From contig JBARCX010000026.1 of assembly GCA_049794535.1 (NCBI GenBank), positions 1 through 31,018 on the forward strand: 31,018 nt of DNA. The letters run 5' to 3'. A model generated the notes under the pieces. It ran no database searches. It saw only the letters and a program-made list of their open reading frames with translations, and had not been told where the DNA came from. The stretch's first letter is position 1. Each line of letters begins with the position of its first letter. A program made the position numbers and the translations under genes. The DNA comes from JBARCX01 sp049794535. Lineage in GTDB: Bacteria; Pseudomonadota; Gammaproteobacteria; Xanthomonadales; Rhodanobacteraceae. Positions 22,787 through 30,920 of this stretch are shown piece by piece.

Positions 22787-24101
22787 CCTCTTCCACGCGT
22801 TGCAGAAGCCATTCGCGCAGCGCGTGGTCGTTCGCTTCCAGCGGTTCGGCCGAGGCAGGGCGTAGCAGCATCGACGCCAGTGCGGGCGGCACCGCTACCG
22901 GCTTGCCGACCAGTGGTTCCACCACGCTTTCGAACTTTGCCGGATGGGCGGTGGCTACCACCGTCCACGGCGAGCCGTCACCGGTTTCGCGCAAGCGATC
23001 GAGTACATGCATCGCGGTGGCGGTGTGTGGGCAGAACACCTCGCCATATTCGTTTGCGTGGTGAGCGATGGTGTGGCGGATCGATGCGTCGTCCACGCTC
23101 GCTGCCTGCAATTGCTCGCGTAGCTCGTGCGCGTGGGGATAGGTCCAACGCAACCGCTCGAAGTTGCTGGGTGCACCGACATCCATCGCATTGGCCAGTG
23201 TGGCTATCGCCTCACGTGGCGAGTAGTCGGCACCTGCGAAAAAGTCAGGCAGGGTGGTGTTGGCGTTGCAGGCCAGCCGCAACTGGCCAATGGGCAGGCC
23301 GATTTCGCGTACCCACAGGCAGGCCAAGGCATTGCCGAGATTGCCGGTGGGCACGATGACATTCAGCGGTGTTCCATGCTCGTGCCACCAGCTCAGCGCG
23401 GCGTGTGCGTAGTAACTCATCTGTGGCAACAACCGGCCGAGGCTGATGCTGTTGGCCGAAGACAGTGGCATGTGTTCTTGCAGCTCGGTGTCGTTGAGAG
23501 CTGCCTTCACCATGCGCTGGCAATCGTCGAAACGGCCTTGCACACGGAGCGCCTGCACGTTGTCACCGAAGCAGCCGAGTTGATGCGCCTGGCGTGGCGA
23601 GACCAGACCATCCGGGTACAGGATGACCACGTTGACGCCGGGTTGACCGTGAAACGCGGCGCCTACCGCCGCACCGGTATCGCCGGAGGTGGCGACCAGT
23701 ATCGTCAACGGTTGCGCATGACTCCGTGGCAGTCGGCGCAGACAAGCAGCGAGGAAGCGCGCACCAACATCCTTGAAGGCCGCCGTCGGCCCATGGAATA
23801 GCTCCAACATGCTTGCATCGGTATGCGGTAACCGGCGCAGCGGAACGTCGAAGGTCAATGCTTCAGCGCAGATCGCTGGAAGTTCGCTCGCCAACGCATC
23901 GCCAGTAAAGAATGGCGTGAGCAGTGTGGTGGCGGTATCGGCAAGTGTTCCATGTGGGCTGAACGCTGATATATCGAACCGCGGCAATGCCTCGGGCACG
24001 TACAGCCCGCCATCGGGTGCGAGTCCCGCGGCGATCGCCTGGCTAAGCGTGGCGGAGTCGCTGGCGCCACGGGTGCTGTGATAGAGCAAAGGTTCGGTCA
24101 T
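22770..24101 (-). CDS. thrC: threonine synthase
   Basis: The 443-residue PLP enzyme converts O-phosphohomoserine to threonine. LYHSTRG at the N-terminus, APDGGLYVPEALP, the PLP lysine in FHGPTAAFKDVGARFL (about K110), LVATSGDTGAAVGAAFHG, SSANSISLGRLLPQMSYY, and VPTGNLGNALACLWVREIGLPI are all typical. Length fits the gammaproteobacterial form. It starts 66 nt after thrB, with GGATAAG near the ATG. Its 3' end overlaps the end of the opposing yecD-like gene by 17 bp, leaving no room for a terminator between them. Confidence 0.97.
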   Translation of the reverse strand: MTEPLLYHSTRGASDSATLSQAIAAGLAPDGGLYVPEALPRFDISAFSPHGTLADTATTLLTPFFTGDALASELPAICAEALTFDVPLRRLPHTDASMLELFHGPTAAFKDVGARFLAACLRRLPRSHAQPLTILVATSGDTGAAVGAAFHGQPGVNVVILYPDGLVSPRQAHQLGCFGDNVQALRVQGRFDDCQRMVKAALNDTELQEHMPLSSANSISLGRLLPQMSYYAHAALSWWHEHGTPLNVIVPTGNLGNALACLWVREIGLPIGQLRLACNANTTLPDFFAGADYSPREAIATLANAMDVGAPSNFERLRWTYPHAHELREQLQAASVDDASIRHTIAHHANEYGEVFCPHTATAMHVLDRLRETGDGSPWTVVATAHPAKFESVVEPLVGKPVAVPPALASMLLRPASAEPLEANDHALREWLLQRVEEAMPVP

Positions 24102-24167
24102 GTTCTTATCCGGATTTTTTGGCGGCGCGGCGCGAAGTGCTGCAGCTTTAGTGGCGTGCGCAGCGAC

Positions 24168-25160
24168 TTAGTTCTCGATCCCGTCGATAAGTGAGGCGGC
24201 CGGGCCATCGATAGGAGCGACGAAACTGTCGCTGTCCAACCCGACTTCCGCGAAGGCGGCGCGCATGGCGACAGCGGCTGCTTCGGCATCGGCACGTTTT
24301 TCATACCAACCGAAGACGCTGGGGCCACCACCTGAGATGCTCGCACCGAGTGCGCGGTGATCCATCGCAGCCTGCTTTACGTGGGCGAAGTTAGGGACGA
24401 GCGGTGCGCGGCGTGGTTCCACCAGTACGTCCTTCAGTCCCTCACGTACGAGAGCAGCTTCGCCGCGATAGCAGCCCGCTAGTACCAGTGCGAGATTGGC
24501 GCTTTGTGCCACGAATTCGCCGAGCGCGTAGTCGCCGGCTAGTGCCGCGCGTGCCTTGCGCGTTTCCAGCACGCAATGCGGATGGACGAGTGCGCAATGC
24601 CAGTCGCTCGGTACCGGAATGCGCAGCAGTCGTTCGCGTGTGGCGAGCACCAGGCCGCCAAGTAGCATCGGCCCCACGTTGTCACCATGGCGACCGCCGC
24701 TGGCGACAGCTTCACCTTCCAGCGCGAAGCCATACAGCGCTTCTGCGGATAGGGGGCGTTCCAACAAGGCATTCGCAGCCACCAGTGCAGCGACGCAGGA
24801 AGAGGCCGAGCCACCCATGCCCGAGCCCAGTGCAATGCCTTTGTGCAACACGAGTTCAAAGCCATGCTGCAGGCCAAGCGCTTTGCGCAACGCGAGCAGT
24901 GCCGTGCCGGCGGTGTTCTGTCGTGGATCGGTCGGCAGCTCGGTGACTACACCGCGAATCGCGGCAATGCGAACCACGGGCTCGTCAATACGGCGCACTT
25001 CGGCGCGATCGCCAGCGCCACTCATGCTGTGGCCCAGGATGTCGAAGCCCACCCCAACGTTGCCGACACTGGCGGGGGCAATGGCATAGGCGGTACGGGC
25101 GCGCTTGGGTACGGACATCACAGCTTCCAGCAAATCGGTACTTGTCAGATGGGGGCTCAT
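24168..25160 (-). CDS. thrB: homoserine kinase
   Basis: The 330-residue GHMP-family kinase phosphorylates homoserine. APASVGNVGVGFDILGH (about 28-44) and the ATP loop GIALGSGMGGSASSCVAAL (about 108-126) are diagnostic; ISGGGPSVFGWYE is the C-terminal GHMP motif. The ATG at 25160 overlaps the homoserine dehydrogenase stop (ATGA). An internal ATG at 25118, before SVPKRARTAYAIAPAS, has GGAAG 5 nt upstream and would give a more usual N-terminus. It sits between homoserine dehydrogenase and thrC in a thr operon. Confidence 0.96.
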   Translation of the reverse strand: MSPHLTSTDLLEAVMSVPKRARTAYAIAPASVGNVGVGFDILGHSMSGAGDRAEVRRIDEPVVRIAAIRGVVTELPTDPRQNTAGTALLALRKALGLQHGFELVLHKGIALGSGMGGSASSCVAALVAANALLERPLSAEALYGFALEGEAVASGGRHGDNVGPMLLGGLVLATRERLLRIPVPSDWHCALVHPHCVLETRKARAALAGDYALGEFVAQSANLALVLAGCYRGEAALVREGLKDVLVEPRRAPLVPNFAHVKQAAMDHRALGASISGGGPSVFGWYEKRADAEAAAVAMRAAFAEVGLDSDSFVAPIDGPAASLIDGIEN

Positions 25161-26311
25161 GCGCGTGCCTCCAATGACTCGGCGATGCGTAGCAGATCGG
25201 CGAATACGCCGGCGGCGGTGACTTCCGGCCCCGCACCAGGGCCTTGCACCTGCAGCGGGTTGTCGTGATAGCGACGGGTGCGGAATTGCACGATGTTGTC
25301 GGTCATGCGGGTATGAGCAAACGCATGGGTGTTGGGCAATACCGTCAGCGTGACGCGAGCACGGCCGAGCTGATCGAGACTGGCAACATGGCGCAGTACG
25401 CCCCCGGCAGCACGCGCCTCGGCCAGCTTGGCGGCCATGGGGGCATCGAGTTCGTCGAGTCGCTGCATGAATTCGTCCAGAGGCAGCTTGGCCAGTGTCG
25501 GTGGCACCAGGCTTTCCACGGCAACCTCGTCGAGTGACAGCGGCCAGCCAGCTTCGCGGGCAAGGATCACCAGCTTGCGCGCCACATCGACGCCGGACAA
25601 ATCCTCGCGCGGATCGGGCTCGGTATAGCCCAGCGCATGTGCCTCACGGAGCAATGCGGAGAACGGTTGTTGACCATCGTGGCGATTACACAGCCAGGCC
25701 AGCGTGCCGGAGAACATGCCGTCCACCGCGAGCAGCTCGTCGCCGGTGTCGAGCAGGTCGCGCAGGGTTTGCACCACCGGCAAGCCGGCGCACACCGTGG
25801 CTTCGTAACGGAAACGTGCACCGCTGGCGCAGGCGGCGCGGATCGTCTGCCAGCGCGGCAGTGGACCACTGCCGGCAAGCTTGTTCGGTGTTACCACATG
25901 CAGGCCGGCGGCGAGCCAGCGCGGGTAATGAGTGGCGACGACATCGTTCGCGCTGCAATCGATCAGTAGTGCGTGACGACCATCGTCACCACGCACATGG
26001 GCGGCGAATTCGTCGAGATCGCTAGGTCGCCAGGTCTGTGCGCTATGACATCGCGCATTGAGTTCCGGATCGTCGCAATCAAGCCACATGCGTTTGCTCG
26101 CCGTGACGCCGCATAGCTTGAGTTCCAGCCCGGCCTCGTGCGCCAGCCGCGATTGCGCGGCGCGTAGTTGTTCGAGTAAGGCGCTGCCGACGCGGCCGGG
26201 ACCTATCAAGCCCACCGCCAATACACGTCGGCGTGGCGTGCCAACCCGCGCCGCCACGGGTGGTGGTAACGATTGCGAATGCTGTGCTTGCTGGGGTGCG
26301 CAGGTAATCAC
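25157..26311 (-). CDS. homoserine dehydrogenase, monofunctional, ThrA C-terminal type
   Basis: The 384-residue protein reduces aspartate semialdehyde to homoserine. It has the nucleotide motif AVGLIGPGRVGSALLEQL (about 32-49), CGVTASKRMWLD, HVVTPNKLAGSG, FRYEATVCAGLPVVQTL and GYTEPDPREDLSGVDVARKLVILAREAG. These segments match the homoserine dehydrogenase half of bifunctional ThrA/MetL, but no aspartokinase domain precedes it, so aspartokinase must be encoded elsewhere. I chose the GTG at 26311 because AGGAGG lies 5 nt upstream; the open frame continues to 26422 through leader hairpin sequence. It is the first structural gene of the thr operon, behind the leader ORF. Confidence 0.92.
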   Translation of the reverse strand: MITCAPQQAQHSQSLPPPVAARVGTPRRRVLAVGLIGPGRVGSALLEQLRAAQSRLAHEAGLELKLCGVTASKRMWLDCDDPELNARCHSAQTWRPSDLDEFAAHVRGDDGRHALLIDCSANDVVATHYPRWLAAGLHVVTPNKLAGSGPLPRWQTIRAACASGARFRYEATVCAGLPVVQTLRDLLDTGDELLAVDGMFSGTLAWLCNRHDGQQPFSALLREAHALGYTEPDPREDLSGVDVARKLVILAREAGWPLSLDEVAVESLVPPTLAKLPLDEFMQRLDELDAPMAAKLAEARAAGGVLRHVASLDQLGRARVTLTVLPNTHAFAHTRMTDNIVQFRTRRYHDNPLQVQGPGAGPEVTAAGVFADLLRIAESLEARA

Positions 26312-26362
26312 GGTAGCCTCCTGTTGAGGCCCGTTCTCGCTGGCGTGTCGGTGTGTGCCGGT

Positions 26363-26380
26363 CCGCCTCTTCGAGGGCGG
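26363..26380 (-). promoter_or_regulatory. leader hairpin of the thr operon
   Basis: On the minus strand CCGCC(C)TC-GAA-GAGGCGG forms a 7-bp stem with one bulge between the leader stop and the homoserine dehydrogenase start. A competing pairing joins GGCCCG (26378-26383) with CGGGCC (26328-26333), the latter just upstream of the AGGAGG ribosome site. There is no U tract, so this is not a standard intrinsic terminator. Confidence 0.5.
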
Positions 26381-26400
26381 GCCGTTGCGTGTGAGTGTTA

Positions 26401-26589
26401 CTACTCGCGCACGGACATCCACCCGGAGCCGATAGTACCGGTGCCGGTGGTAATAGTCGTGACGGTAATGGGTGCAGTGCTAATGGCTGCATTAGTAATG
26501 GATGTCGCGATGACGCCCATAGCCAGCGAGGCACGCTCGGCATTAGCCGAGAGAATGTACATGCGTGCTGGTAGGAAAGATGGCGACAT
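26401..26589 (-). CDS. thrL: thr operon leader peptide
   Basis: The ORF of up to 62 codons ends in ISTAPITVTTITTGTGTIGSG, which closely recalls the Thr/Ile-rich run of the E. coli thr leader. From the internal ATG at 26520, the 39 residues hold 10 Thr and 6 Ile, the two end products that should control the operon. The first ATG (26589) lies 7 nt after the -10, so translation may be leaderless; other starts are ATGs at 26562 and 26520, none with a good ribosome site. The stop is 90 nt before the homoserine dehydrogenase start. A perfect stem CTCGGC-TAAT-GCCGAG lies within the ORF upstream of the control codons. Confidence 0.85.
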   Translation of the reverse strand: MSPSFLPARMYILSANAERASLAMGVIATSITNAAISTAPITVTTITTGTGTIGSGWMSVRE

Positions 26590-26596
26590 GGCTCCG

Positions 26597-26626
26597 ACGA
26601 TAGGCGGGGTTCGTCGCGGCTGTCAA
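26597..26626 (-). promoter_or_regulatory. promoter of the thr operon
   Basis: Minus strand -35 TTGACA (26621-26626), 18-nt spacer, -10 TATCGT (26597-26602). Transcription would begin at or next to the first leader ATG (26589). The spacing is the same as in the leu/ilv leader promoter. Confidence 0.6.
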
Positions 26627-26742
26627 CAGATTTTTGTGCATATGTCACGCCGCAGTGCGACGGCGTTGAAATAAGTCTGTATAGATGGCCGATTGGTTTC
26701 AACTGTATCAATTGGCCGGCTATGCCTATCGCTTTTGGTCTA

Positions 26743-26773
26743 GTCCCGCCGCGCATATTTCGTGCGGCGGGAC
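26743..26773. repeat. GC-rich hairpin upstream of the thr promoter
   Basis: GTCCCGCCGC (26743-26752) and GCGGCGGGAC (26764-26773) form a perfect 10-bp stem, with an 11-nt loop. There is no clear T tract. It could end transcripts arriving from cpdB on the minus strand, about 220 nt after its stop. Confidence 0.5.
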
Positions 26774-26930
26774 GTTTCGACATGCGAAGTCGTTGCTGCA
26801 CAACTGGCGGACTGATAAAGCTCGCATGATCCGGTATATGCCACACGCGCTGCGTTGCATTAGGGCCTGTTTAAAATCTTTTTGGGTAAGTGCCGCAGCT
26901 CAACACGAACTCAAGGCAGTGACTATTGAA

Positions 26931-26973
26931 CCCTTCTCCCACGGGACTACCTTCGGGTCGCCGTGGGGAGGGG
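26931..26973. repeat. REP-like imperfect palindrome after cpdB
   Basis: CCCTTCTCCCACGG (26931-26944) and CCGTGGGGAGGGG (26961-26973) form an imperfect stem around ACTACCTTCGGGTCG-type loop sequence. It lies about 20 bp beyond the cpdB stop and resembles the other GC-rich palindromes of the window. Confidence 0.5.
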
Positions 26974-26994
26974 CTAACTGCGCAGCTCGGCGGA

Positions 26995-28992
26995 TCAGTG
27001 CGCGAGATTGATGGTGTACGTCGCGGTACCGTCGCCGTGGTCTTGCTGCTGGCTGATGTTCTTGAGGCCCGCCGCCTGTGCGATGTCGGCCTTGCCAGCA
27101 GCGACGGTGAACACCACCGGGCCGTGGGTTTTCAGCGGGGCAAAGTGCCACGAGCGGGCCGGCAAATCCTTTGCAGTGATGTCGTGATGGTGTTGCAACC
27201 ATTGCGCCACGATCTCGCGGGTGCCCTCGGCTTCCAGCACGATGTTGCTGCCATCGAGGCCGGGGAAATGGCCGCCACCGCTGGCGCGGTAGTTGTTGGT
27301 GACCACGATGAACGGTTGTTCGGGGCTGATCGGCTTACCGTGATACGTCAGCTTGGTGATGCGTTGACCGACCGGCTTGGATACGTCGATGGTGTAGGCG
27401 ATGCCGCCCTGGATCTGGTCGAAATTGAAGCCTGGGTAGCGATTGTTGATCAGTGGCTGCTCATCCGTTTTGGTCGGATCGATACGGTTGAAGCGATCGG
27501 CGGATTGCTCCAGCCATGCCTTGAGGCCCGCGCCGTCGATCTTCACCGCCGTCAGTGTGTTCGGATAGAAGTAGAGATCCGCGGCGCTGCGCAAGGTGAG
27601 TGGGCCGGGTGCTACGTCGGTGTAGTCGTCGGGGCCGCCAAAGCCGGTGCGGAACGCGGCAGCAGCGGACAGGACCGGCACTTTGGCCAATTCCGGATGC
27701 TGGTGCGGTAACTCGGTGCGCACGTAGTCGGTTTGTGCCGCGTTGACGGCAGCCAATGCGCTCATGTCGCCGACGTCGGAGAAATAACTGCTCATTCGGA
27801 CGGAGCTGTTGCCGATGGGCGTGTTGACGTAGGCCACTGCGGCCTGTTGCTCCGTGCCCACCAGCGGTGCAATAGCGGGGTCGGCGGGCACGCAGGATGT
27901 CGCATCGCCGGGCTTGGTGCAGATCGGACGCACTTCACTTTGAGTTTGGCTCTTGTCGATGACCCAGCGCCCGTTTTGCCGCTCGAGCGCGAGCTTGATC
28001 ACGCCGAGGTCTTTGCCGAAGAAACCGCCCATGACGGCAGGTACGCCACGCACCAAACCGTGCTGGTTATCCACGTCGGTCATGTCGGCAAAGCGCTTGC
28101 CGGGAAATTCAGTGTGCTCGTGGCCAAGCAGTAGCACGTCGACTCCTGGCAACCCGGCCAGGTACCAGCCGCCGTTTTCCATGTTGGAGTTGTAGGGAGC
28201 CGTATTGAGGCCACCGTGCAGGATCGCGATGATTACATCCGGGTGTTGTGCCTCAATCTCCGGCAGATACTTCTGTGCAGCCTCAACCACGCCCGTCACC
28301 GTGACCTTGCCGTCGAGGTTCTGCTTGTCCCACTGCATGATCGGCGGTGGTGCAAAGCCAATGATGCCGATCTTCAATGGAAGGCTGAGCTGGCTGCCAT
28401 CCGGTGTATATGCCGCGATCTTGCGTTCCACGATGGCCCACGGCTTGAAAATAGGCTGACCGTCGCGCGCACTGAGCACATTGGAGAGCACCAGCGGGTA
28501 GTGCGGGCCGGCACAGCGCTGCTGGCTCACGCCATCCACATTCATCGGCGTGCCGGTGACCTGCGCGAGGAAGGGCAGGCCGTAATTGTATTCGTGATTG
28601 CCAATGGTGCCGCCGTCGTAACCGACCGAGTCCATCGCACGATAGATCGCCAGCGCCTGATCGCAACTGACAGGCTTTACCAGCGCCTGATAATCGGCCA
28701 GCACGCTGCCCTGGATGGTGTCACCGGCATCAAACAGGAAGGTATTGGTGAACTGCGACCGTGCGCGACGGATTAACGTGACGGTACGTTCAAAGCCCAG
28801 CGTGGGGTCGGCCTTCTGCTTGTAGTAGTCGTAACTGAGTACGTTGGCGTGCAGGTCGGTGGTTTCCAGAATCGCGACATCAGCGCGCACGTTGACTGGC
28901 GTTTGGTCCGGCTTGGGAGCCGATTGGCTGGCGCAACCAGCGAGTACAAGGGCAGCAGTGAGGGCGGCGAGACGGTAAAGACCAGGCGACAT
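26995..28992 (-). CDS. cpdB: 2',3'-cyclic-nucleotide 2'-phosphodiesterase/3'-nucleotidase, lipoprotein form
   Basis: From the ATG at 28992 the product is 665 residues, matching CpdB (about 647 in E. coli). The signal peptide ends in a lipobox LAGC (Cys20, followed by Ala), so I predict an outer-membrane lipoprotein facing the periplasm; E. coli CpdB is soluble periplasmic. Metal-site motifs of the metallophosphoesterase domain are TTDLHAN (D46, H48), FDAGDTIQGS (D88, D91), GNHEYNYG (N132, H133), ILHGG (H259) and GHEHTEF (H291, H293). The C-terminal nucleotidase domain ends with VTNNYRASGGGHFPGLDG. It should salvage nucleosides from 2',3'-cyclic and 3'-nucleotides. The frame runs up to 29091, but the signal peptide fixes the start. 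Confidence 0.92.
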   Translation of the reverse strand: MSPGLYRLAALTAALVLAGCASQSAPKPDQTPVNVRADVAILETTDLHANVLSYDYYKQKADPTLGFERTVTLIRRARSQFTNTFLFDAGDTIQGSVLADYQALVKPVSCDQALAIYRAMDSVGYDGGTIGNHEYNYGLPFLAQVTGTPMNVDGVSQQRCAGPHYPLVLSNVLSARDGQPIFKPWAIVERKIAAYTPDGSQLSLPLKIGIIGFAPPPIMQWDKQNLDGKVTVTGVVEAAQKYLPEIEAQHPDVIIAILHGGLNTAPYNSNMENGGWYLAGLPGVDVLLLGHEHTEFPGKRFADMTDVDNQHGLVRGVPAVMGGFFGKDLGVIKLALERQNGRWVIDKSQTQSEVRPICTKPGDATSCVPADPAIAPLVGTEQQAAVAYVNTPIGNSSVRMSSYFSDVGDMSALAAVNAAQTDYVRTELPHQHPELAKVPVLSAAAAFRTGFGGPDDYTDVAPGPLTLRSAADLYFYPNTLTAVKIDGAGLKAWLEQSADRFNRIDPTKTDEQPLINNRYPGFNFDQIQGGIAYTIDVSKPVGQRITKLTYHGKPISPEQPFIVVTNNYRASGGGHFPGLDGSNIVLEAEGTREIVAQWLQHHHDITAKDLPARSWHFAPLKTHGPVVFTVAAGKADIAQAAGLKNISQQQDHGDGTATYTINLAH

Positions 28993-29207
28993 AACGGTTC
29001 CGACAGTGACATGCAGGTTGAGAAACCTACCAGATCGGGATGACGGTTCGCAGTTCTTACGAGGTTTGGCGTGTGGCGCCCGGATATTCATGCGATGTCA
29101 GTAGTGAATACGTCACGGGCTCTAATAAGCACTAAAATGACACTACGTTGACAATCCAAACATTGATGCGCCGCACGACAAAGTGCGTCCCCAGGGGCAT
29201 AAGAACC

Positions 29208-30920
29208 ATGCAGTGGCTTTCGTTTCGCACCACGCGGAACCGCGTGACTTCGGTCTGCGCGTTGATTTTCTTCGCTGTATGCGTGTGGTTTACCGCCTGG
29301 CAGGAGCCGCAGCTGGAGCAGCGCGGTTTCGTGTTCGCGTTGATGCTGTGCTTGTTCGGTATTGGGCTTTTCACGTTCGCGCGGGCCGCCGTTGCGCTCG
29401 TTGTCAGTGGCGGCCTGTTCGTGCTGCTGCGATGCCTGGCGGTGTTCAAACAGAACTATCTCGAGTCGCCGTTGATGCCGGCGGACTTTGTCTACTACAT
29501 GCATTCCAGCCTGCTGGAGACCTTGCAGCATTACCCGCACCTCTACGTCATGGCTATCGCGATCTGCGTGGCTATTCCGGTGGTGTTGTGGCTGGTCTGG
29601 CGTGGTGACCAAAAGCTGTTTGCCGGCTTGCGCACTGCAGCACGGGCGGGTGTGCGTGTCGCAGGCATCGCGCTGTGCCTGGCGGTGTTCTGGGTCTGCC
29701 TGATGCCTACCGGCCCCTTTGCTGAAGTCCATGCGCGCGACACCTGGGACAAGATGTCCGACGACGCGCAATTGACGAACTTCTTCGTCAATCTGCGCGA
29801 TTCACGCGTGCACTTGCCCGCGATGTCGAGTGACGAAGTCGCCGAGCAACAATGGCAAGCCACGGCTACACCCACGCCGGTGACAACGACACCAGCTTCC
29901 TATCCAGACATCGTGCAGGTGCTGGAAGAGAGCACCTTCGATCCCGCGCCCTTCACCCATTGCACCGTACCGGCTTGCAACGTAGCCATGCTGCAGCCCG
30001 ATGAGCGCACCCGTGGGCATGGTCCGATGCGTACGCATACCTTCGGTGGTGGTACCTGGGTGAGCGAGTTCGCCGCGCTCACCGGCATGCCGCAGGATAT
30101 TTTTGGCCCGGGCGGCATGTATGCGCCTTATGTGCTGGCGCCGCATGTCCGCGATTCACTGCCATTGCTGCTGCAGCGGCTGGGTTATCTCACGGTAGCG
30201 GTCTATCCCACCAACGGCACCTTCCTCAACGGTCGCGATGCCTACAAGGCTTATGGCGTCGATCATTTCTTTGGTGCTTCGCAGCTCGGTCTGGACGACT
30301 GGGAAGAGACCGATGCGCAGATGTTTGCTGCGGCCAAGCGCGTCTATGATCAGGTGAAGAAGCCGGGGCAACCGGTATTCATCATGATCCTGACGATCAA
30401 TCAGCACGGCCCGCACGACGACCCGATGTCGACCTTGCCACCGGCGTTCCAGAACCTGCTGCAAGGCCTGCCCGCAAAGTCTGCATTGAACTTCGATACC
30501 TACCTGCAGCGCCTGCATGATTCCGACGTGGCGATGCGTGGACTGGAACACGACTTCCTCGAACGCGAGCAGCCGACCGTGCTGGTGCATTTTGGTGATC
30601 ATCAGCCATCGTTCGATGGTGCGATGGTGACGCTGCCGCGCACTTTGCCGCCCGAGCTGGTGCGGCGTAAGGACTACATCACGTACTACATGATCAAGAG
30701 CAACTTTGCCGGCGCGTCGTTGCCGAGTTATCCGGTGCTCGACATCGCTTTCCTGCCGAGCATGGTGTTGCAGGCAGCCGGCCTGCCTATCGACTCGTAT
30801 TTCTCTGCGGCTACGAAGTTGCGCGAGCGTTGTAATGGGTTGTATGTGGATTGCTCGGATACGGACTTGGTGAAGTCGTATCACGCGTGGACGTTTGGAC
30901 GGCTGCACGTTTACGAGTGA
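29208..30920 (+). CDS. membrane-anchored sulfatase-like phosphotransferase (LTA synthase-like family)
   Basis: The 570-residue protein has four to five hydrophobic helices in the first roughly 180 residues, then a periplasmic alkaline phosphatase/sulfatase-fold domain. Likely active-site elements are EESTFDP (nucleophile Thr), FGGGTWVSEFAALTGMP, LTINQHGPHDDP and HFGDHQPSFDG (Asp and His metal ligands). This is the layout of LTA synthases, OpgB-type phosphoglycerol transferases and phosphoethanolamine transferases, which modify glycans or lipids in the envelope. In a Gram-negative host true LTA synthesis is not expected; the substrate is unknown. I chose the ATG before QWLSFRTTRNR, with AGGGG 10 nt upstream; the frame can also open at a TTG (29148). 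It diverges from cpdB. Confidence 0.83.
   Translation: MQWLSFRTTRNRVTSVCALIFFAVCVWFTAWQEPQLEQRGFVFALMLCLFGIGLFTFARAAVALVVSGGLFVLLRCLAVFKQNYLESPLMPADFVYYMHSSLLETLQHYPHLYVMAIAICVAIPVVLWLVWRGDQKLFAGLRTAARAGVRVAGIALCLAVFWVCLMPTGPFAEVHARDTWDKMSDDAQLTNFFVNLRDSRVHLPAMSSDEVAEQQWQATATPTPVTTTPASYPDIVQVLEESTFDPAPFTHCTVPACNVAMLQPDERTRGHGPMRTHTFGGGTWVSEFAALTGMPQDIFGPGGMYAPYVLAPHVRDSLPLLLQRLGYLTVAVYPTNGTFLNGRDAYKAYGVDHFFGASQLGLDDWEETDAQMFAAAKRVYDQVKKPGQPVFIMILTINQHGPHDDPMSTLPPAFQNLLQGLPAKSALNFDTYLQRLHDSDVAMRGLEHDFLEREQPTVLVHFGDHQPSFDGAMVTLPRTLPPELVRRKDYITYYMIKSNFAGASLPSYPVLDIAFLPSMVLQAAGLPIDSYFSAATKLRERCNGLYVDCSDTDLVKSYHAWTFGRLHVYE

Larger units (their letters stand above)
26627..26994. other. gene-free region between thr promoter and cpdB end
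   Basis: I support no gene in this 368-bp stretch. It holds an imperfect inverted repeat GGCCGATTG...CAATTGGCC (about 26692-26717), the strong hairpin at 26743-26773, and a REP-like palindrome at 26931-26973. A plus-strand ORF (26685-27011) crosses these hairpins and the end of cpdB and has no ribosome site or recognisable domain. The segment near 26865-26890 (GGGCCTGTTTAAAATC) resembles an insertion-sequence end, without a matching partner. Confidence 0.6.

Noticed and set aside
26865..26890. Possible insertion-sequence end (GGGCCTGTTTAAAATC)
   Set aside because: No matching inverted partner, target duplication or transposase fragment is visible nearby, so the resemblance alone is not enough.
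26685..27011. 108-codon plus-strand ORF upstream of the thr promoter
   Set aside because: It runs through two hairpins and into the end of cpdB, has no ribosome site and shows no recognisable domain.
29148..29153. TTGACA as a -35, or TTG as the start of the sulfatase-like gene
   Set aside because: No -10 follows at proper spacing, and the residues from the TTG do not resemble the family N-terminus; the ATG at 29208 fits better.
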